Positions 1 to 5,519 of a DNA stretch of 14,632 nt are shown here, one piece after another. The DNA comes from JBDTZF01 sp040005265 (GTDB taxonomy: Bacteria > Verrucomicrobiota > Verrucomicrobiia > Chthoniobacterales > UBA10450). The stretch is taken from NCBI GenBank assembly GCA_040005265.1, contig JBDTZF010000064.1, positions 1 through 14,632 of the forward strand, given 5' to 3'. Below the pieces are notes generated by a model. It ran no database searches. It saw only the letters and a program-made list of their open reading frames with translations, and was not told the origin of the DNA. The number at the start of each line of letters is the position of its first letter. Position 1 is the stretch's first letter. Both the position numbers and the translations under genes were made by a program.

Positions 1-228
1 GTCGGCCATATCGACGAAGATCTGGGGCCGTTAAAGCGGCTCGGCATTTTGGTCGATCGCGACAACGAAGGATATTTGCTTCAGATCTTCAGTAAGCCGG
101 TGGAAGACCGGCCGACGCTGTTCTTTGAGATCATCCAACGCAAAGGCGCGAAAAGTTTTGGGAAAGGTAATTTTAAAGCATTGTTCGAGGCTCTTGAAAA
201 AGAGCAGGACGCACGCGGCAATTTATAG
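1..228 (+). CDS. hpd: 4-hydroxyphenylpyruvate dioxygenase, C-terminal 75 residues (5' end outside the window)
   Basis: The reading frame is open from base 1 and ends at TAG 226-228. It encodes the last 75 residues of an Fe(II) dioxygenase that converts 4-hydroxyphenylpyruvate to homogentisate in tyrosine breakdown. The visible family signature is the C-terminal stretch Q-I-F-S-K-P, then R-P-T-L-F-F-E-I-I-Q-R, then a G-K-G-N-F-K-A-L-F-E-A helix. The Glu in F-F-E-I-I-Q is the third iron ligand of the family; the two His ligands lie in the missing part. It runs in the same direction as homogentisate dioxygenase (159-base gap), the next enzyme in the pathway, which supports the call. The closest alternative is 4-hydroxymandelate synthase of the same fold, less likely in this context. 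Confidence 0.92.
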   Translation, partial: VGHIDEDLGPLKRLGILVDRDNEGYLLQIFSKPVEDRPTLFFEIIQRKGAKSFGKGNFKALFEALEKEQDARGNL

Positions 229-387
229 ATGATTTGTCATGATGAGTGAACTGCCAGTCCGGCCCGGACGGAACCATCTTTGGCTATTCTTTCACCTACA
301 GGATGTCGGAAATAATCAGAGATCCTTCGCTCCGCTCTTGCCACGGCGAGTCTTCGACAGGATGACAGGTTAGAAAAGGAAAGAGTT
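229..387. repeat. Intergenic gap with a degenerate palindromic repeat remnant (about 319-368)
   Basis: There is no gene in this gap. Bases 321-337 read GATCCTTCGCTCCGCTC and 354-368 read TCGACAGGATGACAG. These resemble the two ends of the GTCAT(T/C)C..GAGCGGAG elements found at 5317-5400 and 7375-7484, so this is probably a decayed copy. A purine-rich ribosome binding site for the next gene (AAAAGGA, 374-380) follows. Confidence 0.4.
374..380 (+). promoter_or_regulatory. Ribosome binding site of homogentisate dioxygenase
   Basis: AAAAGGA lies seven bases upstream of the ATG at 388. It is the clearest Shine-Dalgarno-like sequence in the window; most other starts here lack one. It fixes the start of the downstream gene. 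Confidence 0.6.
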
Positions 388-1572
388 ATGCCGTTTTATC
401 ACAAGCTCGGACAAATCCCGCGGAAACATCACATCTGGTTTCATCGCAACGGTGCGGCGCCAACGTTCAAGGACGAAGGCATTGCTTACGAGCACGTCAT
501 TACGACGGAAGGCTTCAATGAAGCGTTCTCCATCATGTATCATCTTCGTCCGCCCACGCGGGTGCGCAGCGTGAAGTTGTTGAAATGTGAAGAGCTGAAG
601 AAAGCGGCGGACAGTCCTCTTCGTCATCATCACTTGCGCACGGCAAATATTCCGCGTCGCGGCGATCTCTATAGCGGCCGTATTCCGATTCTTTTTAACC
701 AGGACATGACGGCGTGGCGCGTGCGTCCTGAAAAGCCGTACGGCAAGTTTCAGTATTATAAGAACGGCGGCGCCGACGAGATCATCTTCGTCTTCAAAGG
801 CGGCGGCACGGTCGAGACGATGTTCGGAAAACAAACCTATCGTGCCGAAGATTATATCGTCATCCCACGCGGGATTACTTACCGGCTCGTGCCGGATAAG
901 ATTGAAGAGGAAGATTATCTCATTCTCGAATCAGCCGGCCCGGTGCGGATTCCGAAACGCTATTTAAATAGCGAAGGTCAGATCAAAATGGGGTCACCCT
1001 ACTCGGAGCGCGATTTTCACGGGCCGACTGAATTGATCCCGATCGACAAGGAAGAAGACACCGAGATCCTGGTGAAAGATGGTCCGCGCTGGACATGCGT
1101 GACGATGGCGCAGAATCCATTCGATGTCGTCGGCTGGGATGGCTACGTCTATCCATTCACGTTTAACGCGCAAGATTTTGAACCGATTACCGGTACGGTG
1201 CATCAACCGCCGCCGATTCATCAGACGTTTGAGATTCGTGGTTACGTCGTTTGCACGTTCGCGCCGCGACTGCTCGATACCCACCCTGAGGCGGTTAAGA
1301 TTCCGTGGGTCCATGATAACGTGGAAGCGGACGAAGTTTTGTTTTACGTACGCGGCAATTTCGGATCGCGCCGGGGAATCGAGCCGGCGTCAATCACCTT
1401 GCATCCCCGTGGCATTCCGCACGGCCCGCATCCGGGCACGATCATGGCGAGCAAGAATGCGACGCGCACGGAAGAGCTCGCCGTCATGTTCGACACTCAG
1501 CACACGCTTGAGCTGACCGAAGCGGCTGTGGCGCTCGACGACGACAAATATCCGCTCAGCTGGCTCGATTAA
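388..1572 (+). CDS. hmgA: Homogentisate 1,2-dioxygenase (short bacterial form)
   Basis: This Fe(II) cupin dioxygenase opens the ring of homogentisate to give maleylacetoacetate in cytoplasmic tyrosine/phenylalanine catabolism. The protein has 394 residues and starts M-P-F-Y-H-K-L-G-Q-I-P. It is the roughly 390-residue form known from Bacillus and Bacteroidetes-type clusters, shorter than the roughly 440-residue human/Pseudomonas form. The C-terminal cupin holds the expected metal site: H309 in W-V-H-D-N-V, the acidic pair D315-E316 (E316 is the likely ligand), and H339 and H345 in L-H-P-R-G-I-P-H-G-P-H. Upstream, H272 and H278 in V-H-Q-P-P-P-I-H-Q-T-F-E match the family's substrate-side histidines. 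The start is supported by AAAAGGA seven bases before the ATG. It follows the HPPD gene and precedes folE by only 16 bases, so the three are likely co-transcribed. Maleylacetoacetate isomerase and fumarylacetoacetase are not seen here. Confidence 0.95.
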   Translation: MPFYHKLGQIPRKHHIWFHRNGAAPTFKDEGIAYEHVITTEGFNEAFSIMYHLRPPTRVRSVKLLKCEELKKAADSPLRHHHLRTANIPRRGDLYSGRIPILFNQDMTAWRVRPEKPYGKFQYYKNGGADEIIFVFKGGGTVETMFGKQTYRAEDYIVIPRGITYRLVPDKIEEEDYLILESAGPVRIPKRYLNSEGQIKMGSPYSERDFHGPTELIPIDKEEDTEILVKDGPRWTCVTMAQNPFDVVGWDGYVYPFTFNAQDFEPITGTVHQPPPIHQTFEIRGYVVCTFAPRLLDTHPEAVKIPWVHDNVEADEVLFYVRGNFGSRRGIEPASITLHPRGIPHGPHPGTIMASKNATRTEELAVMFDTQHTLELTEAAVALDDDKYPLSWLD

Positions 1573-1588
1573 CGCGGACGCCTTTATC

Positions 1589-2215
1589 GTGCAGAACCAC
1601 GAGACCGACATCGAAGCAGCTGAGCGCAGGCTGAGCAGTATCCCGCGCTGCGGAGCGGCCAAGCTCGCGGCGATGGAGGGTTCGTTTCTGGATTTACTCG
1701 AGGCGATCGGGGAAGATCCGCAGCGAGAAGGTTTGCAGAAAACGCCCAACCGCGCGGCCCGCGCCTTCGAGTTTCTAACGAACGGCTATCGCCAAAGTCT
1801 CGATGAGGTGGTCAATAACGCCATCTATCATTCCGACGCGAGTGAGATCGTGCTCGTCAAAGACATCGAGCTTTATTCGTTGTGTGAGCATCACCTTCTG
1901 CCATTCATTGGTCGAGCGCACGTGGCTTACATCCCGCAAGGGAAGGTGATCGGTCTCTCCAAGATCGCGCGCATCGTGGATGTGTTCGCCCGGCGTTTGC
2001 AGATTCAGGAGCAGCTGACAATTCAGATCGCGGACGCGCTCATGAAAACGCTGCATCCGCTTGGAGTCGCAGTCGTGATCGAGGCTAAACATTTGTGCAT
2101 GATGATGAGGGGAGTGGAAAAGCAGAATTCCATCATGAAGACCTCGTGCCTGCTCGGCTCTTTCAAGGACGACGCGCGGACCCGGTCCGAGTTTCTCTCG
2201 CTCTTGAACGATTAA
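1589..2215 (+). CDS. folE: GTP cyclohydrolase I (type IA, zinc-dependent)
   Basis: It converts GTP to 7,8-dihydroneopterin triphosphate, the first step of both folate and biopterin synthesis; the family is a cytoplasmic homodecamer. The protein is 208 residues if translated from GTG at 1589. Zinc ligands C99 and H102 (C-E-H-H) and C170 (K-H-L-C) are present, with catalytic H101. The E-D-P-x-R-E-G-L-x-x-T-P signature lies at 42-53 and the Q-N-S-I-x-x-T motif near 179. The start is uncertain: GTG 1589 has no clear ribosome binding site, and an internal ATG at 1673 (M29) would still keep the whole conserved domain. The gene begins 16 bases after homogentisate dioxygenase, which is odd for a folate gene. 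It fits a paralogue dedicated to making pterin cofactor for the phenylalanine hydroxylase encoded nearby. Confidence 0.94.
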   Translation: MQNHETDIEAAERRLSSIPRCGAAKLAAMEGSFLDLLEAIGEDPQREGLQKTPNRAARAFEFLTNGYRQSLDEVVNNAIYHSDASEIVLVKDIELYSLCEHHLLPFIGRAHVAYIPQGKVIGLSKIARIVDVFARRLQIQEQLTIQIADALMKTLHPLGVAVVIEAKHLCMMMRGVEKQNSIMKTSCLLGSFKDDARTRSEFLSLLND

Positions 2216-2218
2216 TTT

Positions 2219-2276
2219 GTAGGGCGTCTGTGTCAGACGCCGATTAATTTAGATGCCGTCTCACAGACGGCCTACA
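2219..2276. repeat. Two-hairpin palindromic element (REPIN-like), copy 1
   Basis: The ends are inverted TGTAGG (2219-2224) and CCTACA (2271-2276). Inside are two perfect hairpins: GGCGTCTG-TGT-CAGACGCC (8-bp stem, 3-base loop) and GCCGTCT-CAC-AGACGGC (7-bp stem, 3-base loop), joined by the AT-rich linker GATTAATTTAGAT. It starts three bases after the folE stop codon, so it could also act as a transcription terminator or RNA stabiliser. The same layout recurs at 3703, 10012 and 14239 with different stems. Confidence 0.75.
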
Positions 2277-2342
2277 CACACGCTCCGTCGTGTCCCCAAA
2301 TATTAGAGCGCCGACGGCGCGGATGCCCTCCACTTGGAGGGC
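2277..2342. repeat. Short palindromes and repeat remnant between folE and the PTPS-like gene
   Basis: Bases 2279-2295 (ACGCTCCGTCGTGTCCC region) resemble half of the element at 3703-3762. GCGCC-GAC-GGCGC at 2308-2320 is a small hairpin, and GCCCTCCA-CT-TGGAGGGC at 2325-2342 is an 8-bp stem with a 2-base loop. No coding sequence is supported here. Confidence 0.5.
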
Positions 2343-2399
2343 CCTCACCTGGCGCTTCGCGTCCTCCTCTCCCTGAGGGAGAGGATTGACGTGAGGGTC
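2341..2399 (+). repeat. Interspersed 57-59 bp CCCTCACC element, copy 1
   Basis: It begins GCCCTCACCTGGCGCTTCGC, contains the hairpin CCTCTCCC-TGA-GGGAGAGG, and ends GTGAGGGTC, so its ends are inverted (CCCTCAC/GTGAGGG). A nearly identical copy in the opposite orientation lies at 5449-5507; by eye they differ at about six of 57 positions. The pair brackets the PTPS-SDR-PAS gene block. Confidence 0.75.
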
Positions 2400-2470
2400 A
2401 TCATCCTGCGAAATCGATCGGCCGAGTATGATGTAGCTTGCGCGATGATTTATAGCACGTTTGCTGGCTT

Positions 2471-3691
2471 ATGTTCCTGACGGTCAGCAAGCGTCTTGAG
2501 TTCTCGGCCTCACGACGCTTATTCGTTCAGGGCTGGACCGATGCGGAGAATTTGATCGCCTTCGGCCAAGAGAGCAAGGCGGAGCACGGAACCGGGCGCA
2601 ATTACGTCGCGTATCTAATTTTCACGGGACCGGTAAATCCAAAGAACGGAATGCTGATTAACATCAGCGAGATCAAGGAACGGGCCGGCGCAATTGTTCA
2701 GCAACAGTTCGATCACAAGTTCCTGAACGAACAAAATCCGGCATTTCGTTCCGCGGGCGCGGGACCGCCTACCGCCGAGAATATTGCGCGCCAATTATAT
2801 GTCGATGTTGCGCCGCTGTTCTCAGATGTCGATGCGAAGTTGGCCGCCTGTCATCTCGCCGAGTTACCCGGGAGAAGCGCGACCTTTTATTCGGACGGCG
2901 CTTGTGACGGAAACTACTCGTTTGAATTTTCTGCGGCGCGGCGGACCATGTCGCCACATCTGACTGAAGAGGAGAATCACAAGATGTTTGGCCTGTCGTC
3001 GTCACCACACGGCCATCATTATCGGGCCCGGCTGACTTTTCGAACGGATAAACTTGATAGCGAAAAGCCGCTGGTCCGAGCTGATCAGATCGCAACTGCG
3101 CTCGACTCGATGCGTGCCGAACTCGATCATCGATATCTGAATGAGATTACGAGTCTAAAGGATCGCCCGATCACGACCGAGAGTCTGGCCGGCTATGTTT
3201 ACGAGAGGGTGAGTGCAAGTTTGCCGCTGCTGCATCGTGTGCGATTGCACGAGCGCGACGATTTTTTTGCCGAGGTTTGGGATGACGAAAGTGTTTTTCT
3301 CGGAATGCAGATGCCGTTTAGCGCCGCACATCGCCTTCATGCGGCCGGTCTGTCCGACGCCGAAAACGTGAGTCTGTACGGCAAGTGCAATAATCCGCTT
3401 GGCCATGGGCATCGTTACCTGACCGAGGCGACCCTGGGCGGGCATTTCGATAAACGCAGCGGGACACTTTACGATTTCGTAGAGTTCAAAGGCGCACTCG
3501 AAGAGGCCCTCGAACCCTGGCAGGATCGACATCTTGATCTGGAATCAGACGATTTTCGCGAAATTCCATCAACCGGCGAAAATATCGTCCGCGTCCTCTG
3601 GCCGAAGATCGACAGTCGAGTAAACCAGCAGCTGGTAAGACTTCGCTTATGGGAGACGGCAAACAACCGATTTACCTTGCGACGAATATAG
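2471..3691 (+). CDS. Triple-domain 6-pyruvoyl-tetrahydropterin synthase-like protein
   Basis: Three consecutive PTPS/QueD (T-fold) domains are fused in 406 residues; the family is normally one domain of 120-150. The expected activity is dihydroneopterin triphosphate to 6-pyruvoyl-tetrahydropterin. Domain 1 (about 5-140): F-S-A-S-R-R at 11, D81-H82, T-A-E-N at 101, E131; zinc histidines replaced (T41-G-R43) and the Cys position apparently E34. Domain 2 (about 150-272): F-S-A-A-R-R at 153, H180-G-H182, D219-H220, E261; Cys lost. Domain 3 (about 278-406): intact F-S-A-A-H287, C306-N-N-P-L-G-H312-G-H314, E395, but D-H changed to D352-R-H354. The C-x5-H-G-H spacing in domain 3 is that of animal-type PTPS, not QueD (C-x3-H-G-H). 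The ATG at 2471 lacks a clear ribosome binding site. The neighbours (GTP cyclohydrolase I, SDR, phenylalanine hydroxylase) argue for biopterin rather than queuosine synthesis. Confidence 0.88.
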   Translation: MFLTVSKRLEFSASRRLFVQGWTDAENLIAFGQESKAEHGTGRNYVAYLIFTGPVNPKNGMLINISEIKERAGAIVQQQFDHKFLNEQNPAFRSAGAGPPTAENIARQLYVDVAPLFSDVDAKLAACHLAELPGRSATFYSDGACDGNYSFEFSAARRTMSPHLTEEENHKMFGLSSSPHGHHYRARLTFRTDKLDSEKPLVRADQIATALDSMRAELDHRYLNEITSLKDRPITTESLAGYVYERVSASLPLLHRVRLHERDDFFAEVWDDESVFLGMQMPFSAAHRLHAAGLSDAENVSLYGKCNNPLGHGHRYLTEATLGGHFDKRSGTLYDFVEFKGALEEALEPWQDRHLDLESDDFREIPSTGENIVRVLWPKIDSRVNQQLVRLRLWETANNRFTLRRI

Positions 3692-3702
3692 CGCCATTCA
3701 TT

Positions 3703-3762
3703 TTGGAGGGACGCGCTCCGTCGCGTCCGCGGAGTGGGACATGACGGAGCGTGTCCTTCCAA
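3703..3762. repeat. Two-hairpin palindromic element (REPIN-like), copy 2
   Basis: The outer inverted ends TTGGAGGGAC (3703-3712) and GTCCTTCCAA (3753-3762) pair with one mismatch. Inside are GGACGCG-CTCCGT-CGCGTCC and a weaker GGACA...TGTCC stem. It fills the gap between the PTPS-like gene and the SDR and ends seven bases before the SDR start codon, so it replaces any normal ribosome binding region. Confidence 0.65.
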
Positions 3763-3769
3763 TTAAAAG

Positions 3770-4462
3770 ATGAAACGATATTTGATTACCGGTGCGAGTC
3801 GCGGCATTGGCCGCGCGATTGCTGAGAAGCTCGCTGCCAAGGACGTTCTCCTATTCCTGCACGGACGCGACACAACGGCGTTGGCAGAAACGCGCAAAAT
3901 GGTCGAGCCGCACTGCGCGAAGGTAATCCTCTTGATTCACGATCTGGCTAACGTCTCCGGCGTTTGCGATTTGATCGCAGACGTCGGCAAGGCACCGCTG
4001 GATTTGCTCGTCAATAACGCCGGTATCGCAATCGTAAAACCGTTTTGTGAAATCACACCGATCGAATGGGAGCAAACCGTCGGCGTCAACATCACTGCGC
4101 CATTCATGTTGACTCAACATTTCGCCATGCGAATGCCGCCCGGCGCAAGCATCGTCAATATTCTGTCGGTCGCGGCCAAGACGGGGTTCAAGGGTTGGAG
4201 CGCCTATTGCATGAGCAAATTCGCGCTCGAAGGCTTCTCGCAATCGGTGCGCGAGGAACTGCGAGAACACAAAATTCGCGTCATTAACATTTATCCCGCT
4301 GCCACCGCCACCGATATTTGGAACAACGTGGAAGGCGATTGGTCCCGCGAAAAGATGATGTCACCGGATGAAGTGGCCGGGGCCGTCCACTACGCGTTGT
4401 CGCGTCCAAGTGACGTCGCTCTCGAGAATATCACGCTTAGCGGTGTGAGCGGGAAATTATGA
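3770..4462 (+). CDS. Short-chain dehydrogenase/reductase, probable sepiapterin reductase-like
   Basis: This is a classical NAD(P)H-dependent SDR of 230 residues, cytoplasmic. The N-terminal Rossmann motif T-G-A-S-R-G-I-G is at 7-14, N-N-A-G at 82-85, and N107. The catalytic S133 and Y146-x3-K150 complete the tetrad. R11 after the glycine motif and H31-G-R33 after the second strand suggest NADPH preference. The sequence alone only says SDR. The assignment to sepiapterin/6-pyruvoyl-tetrahydropterin reduction comes from context: it follows the PTPS-like gene in the same direction by 78 bases and lies in a cluster with GTP cyclohydrolase I and phenylalanine hydroxylase. The pterin-anchoring Asp near the C-terminus of mouse sepiapterin reductase is not evident, and the chain is slightly short for that family. 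Its stop overlaps the next start (ATGA, 4459-4462), so the two products are translationally coupled. Confidence 0.9.
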   Translation: MKRYLITGASRGIGRAIAEKLAAKDVLLFLHGRDTTALAETRKMVEPHCAKVILLIHDLANVSGVCDLIADVGKAPLDLLVNNAGIAIVKPFCEITPIEWEQTVGVNITAPFMLTQHFAMRMPPGASIVNILSVAAKTGFKGWSAYCMSKFALEGFSQSVREELREHKIRVINIYPAATATDIWNNVEGDWSREKMMSPDEVAGAVHYALSRPSDVALENITLSGVSGKL

Positions 4463-5307
4463 TCAGCGCTTTTCAAAACGAACTCGGAATCAACGTCATC
4501 GCCTCAATCATTGTTTCGATCGTTTTCCTGGCGGTCGGTTTTCTTTGGGGGAAATACAAGGAAAGGCGCCGGAAATTCGGGCGCAATCTGGAGGAATACG
4601 ACTTCTATCCATTCGTTGTCACCCGCGAAAACTTCGGCGAGTTCAGCCTGAAAGATTTCCGGCTCGGCATGCATTACTTCCTGAAGAATGACGACCATAC
4701 TGCCGCGCGAGAGCTCATTTTCATCGGCGAACAGAACAACGTTCGGACGCAACTCGAACCAACCGAACAGAAAGTTTATGCGCAGCTGTTCCAGAGGTAT
4801 GATGGAAAGAAGGTTGTCGATGACACGAACGAGTATCTCGAGAATTATGTGCGCCTGGCTCGCTTGATTGGAAAATCGTTTCCGAACACCGGCATTGAGA
4901 TTTTGCTGCACAACCTGGCTGATCCGGCGCATTCGCTCGTTGCTCTCGAGAACAACGTGACCGGACGGCACTTGCGCGATGGCACCACGAACCTCTTGAT
5001 CGATCTTAAAAAGCGGCAGCTCCAAAACGAGGACAAGCTCAACTACGAACTGACGATCGGGGCCCGAAAATTCAAGTGCACAACGATCCCGATTATGCGC
5101 AAAGAATTTGGCGTGGTAGGCGCGATCTGCATCAATATCGATGTGAATTATCTAAACGACGAAGTCATGAAGGACCGCGAACGAATCGAGGCATGGTTCA
5201 AGAATTTTAACCGCGTCGATATGCAGCTCGACGAGAATATTCTGAGCAAGGACGAATACGCGAAGGCGCTAAAAGGGAAACGTCACTTCAAGGATGAATC
5301 GGTCTGA
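4459..5307 (+). CDS. Membrane-anchored YheO-like PAS domain protein
   Basis: The protein has 282 residues. One hydrophobic segment at about 12-30 is followed by a positive cluster (K-Y-K-E-R-R-R-K), predicting one membrane span with a cytoplasmic body. Residues about 62-125 are helical and not recognised. Residues about 128-232 resemble the YheO-like PAS domain of DauR-type regulators: G-I-E-I-L-L-H-N-L at 145, D-P-A-H-S-L-V-A-L-E-N at 155, V-T-G-R at 167, and V-V-G-A-I-C-I-N-I-D at 219. In known members this domain precedes a DNA-binding helix-turn-helix; here none is seen, and the C-terminus is a charged tail. The start ATG overlaps the SDR stop by four bases, indicating translational coupling. 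A role as a ligand sensor tied to the pterin/aromatic pathway is inference. The PAS call is moderately secure; the function is unknown. Confidence 0.75.
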   Translation: MISAFQNELGINVIASIIVSIVFLAVGFLWGKYKERRRKFGRNLEEYDFYPFVVTRENFGEFSLKDFRLGMHYFLKNDDHTAARELIFIGEQNNVRTQLEPTEQKVYAQLFQRYDGKKVVDDTNEYLENYVRLARLIGKSFPNTGIEILLHNLADPAHSLVALENNVTGRHLRDGTTNLLIDLKKRQLQNEDKLNYELTIGARKFKCTTIPIMRKEFGVVGAICINIDVNYLNDEVMKDRERIEAWFKNFNRVDMQLDENILSKDEYAKALKGKRHFKDESV

Positions 5308-5316
5308 CGCGCTTGT

Positions 5317-5400
5317 CATTCTGAGCGGAGCGAACTCGAGGAATCCCGCTGCGGTACCCTGCAGCTCTCGTAACGAGATGTCTCGACTTCGCTCGACAGG
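5317..5400. repeat. Palindromic interspersed repeat of the GTCATTCTGAGCGGAGCGAA type
   Basis: It begins GTCATTCTGAGCGGAGCGAA (5317-5336) and ends CTCGACTTCGCTCGACAGGA (5382-5401), which is a partial inverted match to the start. It is related to the 110-base element at 7375-7484 and to the remnant near 319-368. It sits in the gap where the + strand PAS gene and the - strand phenylalanine hydroxylase converge. Confidence 0.55.
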
Positions 5401-5448
5401 AAAAGCTTTACTTCGGTGGGAAGTTTCGGTGTTAACCTGACTGAAGGC

Positions 5449-5507
5449 GCCCTCACCTCAATCCTCTCCTCGAGGAAGAGGAGGCCGCGAAGCGCCAGGT
5501 GAGGGCG
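5449..5507 (-). repeat. Interspersed 57-59 bp CCCTCACC element, copy 2 (inverted relative to 2341-2399)
   Basis: Read on the - strand it runs GCCCTCACCTGGCGCTTCGC, then a CCTCTTCCTCGAGGAGAGG hairpin, ending GAGGTGAGGGC. It matches copy 1 at all but about six of 57 positions. It ends about a dozen bases before the phenylalanine hydroxylase stop codon and may serve as a bidirectional terminator between the convergent genes. Confidence 0.75.
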
Positions 5508-5519
5508 AGCAAAGCCCCA

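Noticed and set aside
2471..3691. QueD (6-carboxy-tetrahydropterin synthase) of the queuosine pathway
   Set aside because: The intact domain has C-x5-H-G-H spacing of the biopterin-type enzyme, and no queC, queE or queF lies nearby. It is not fully excluded without a phylogeny.
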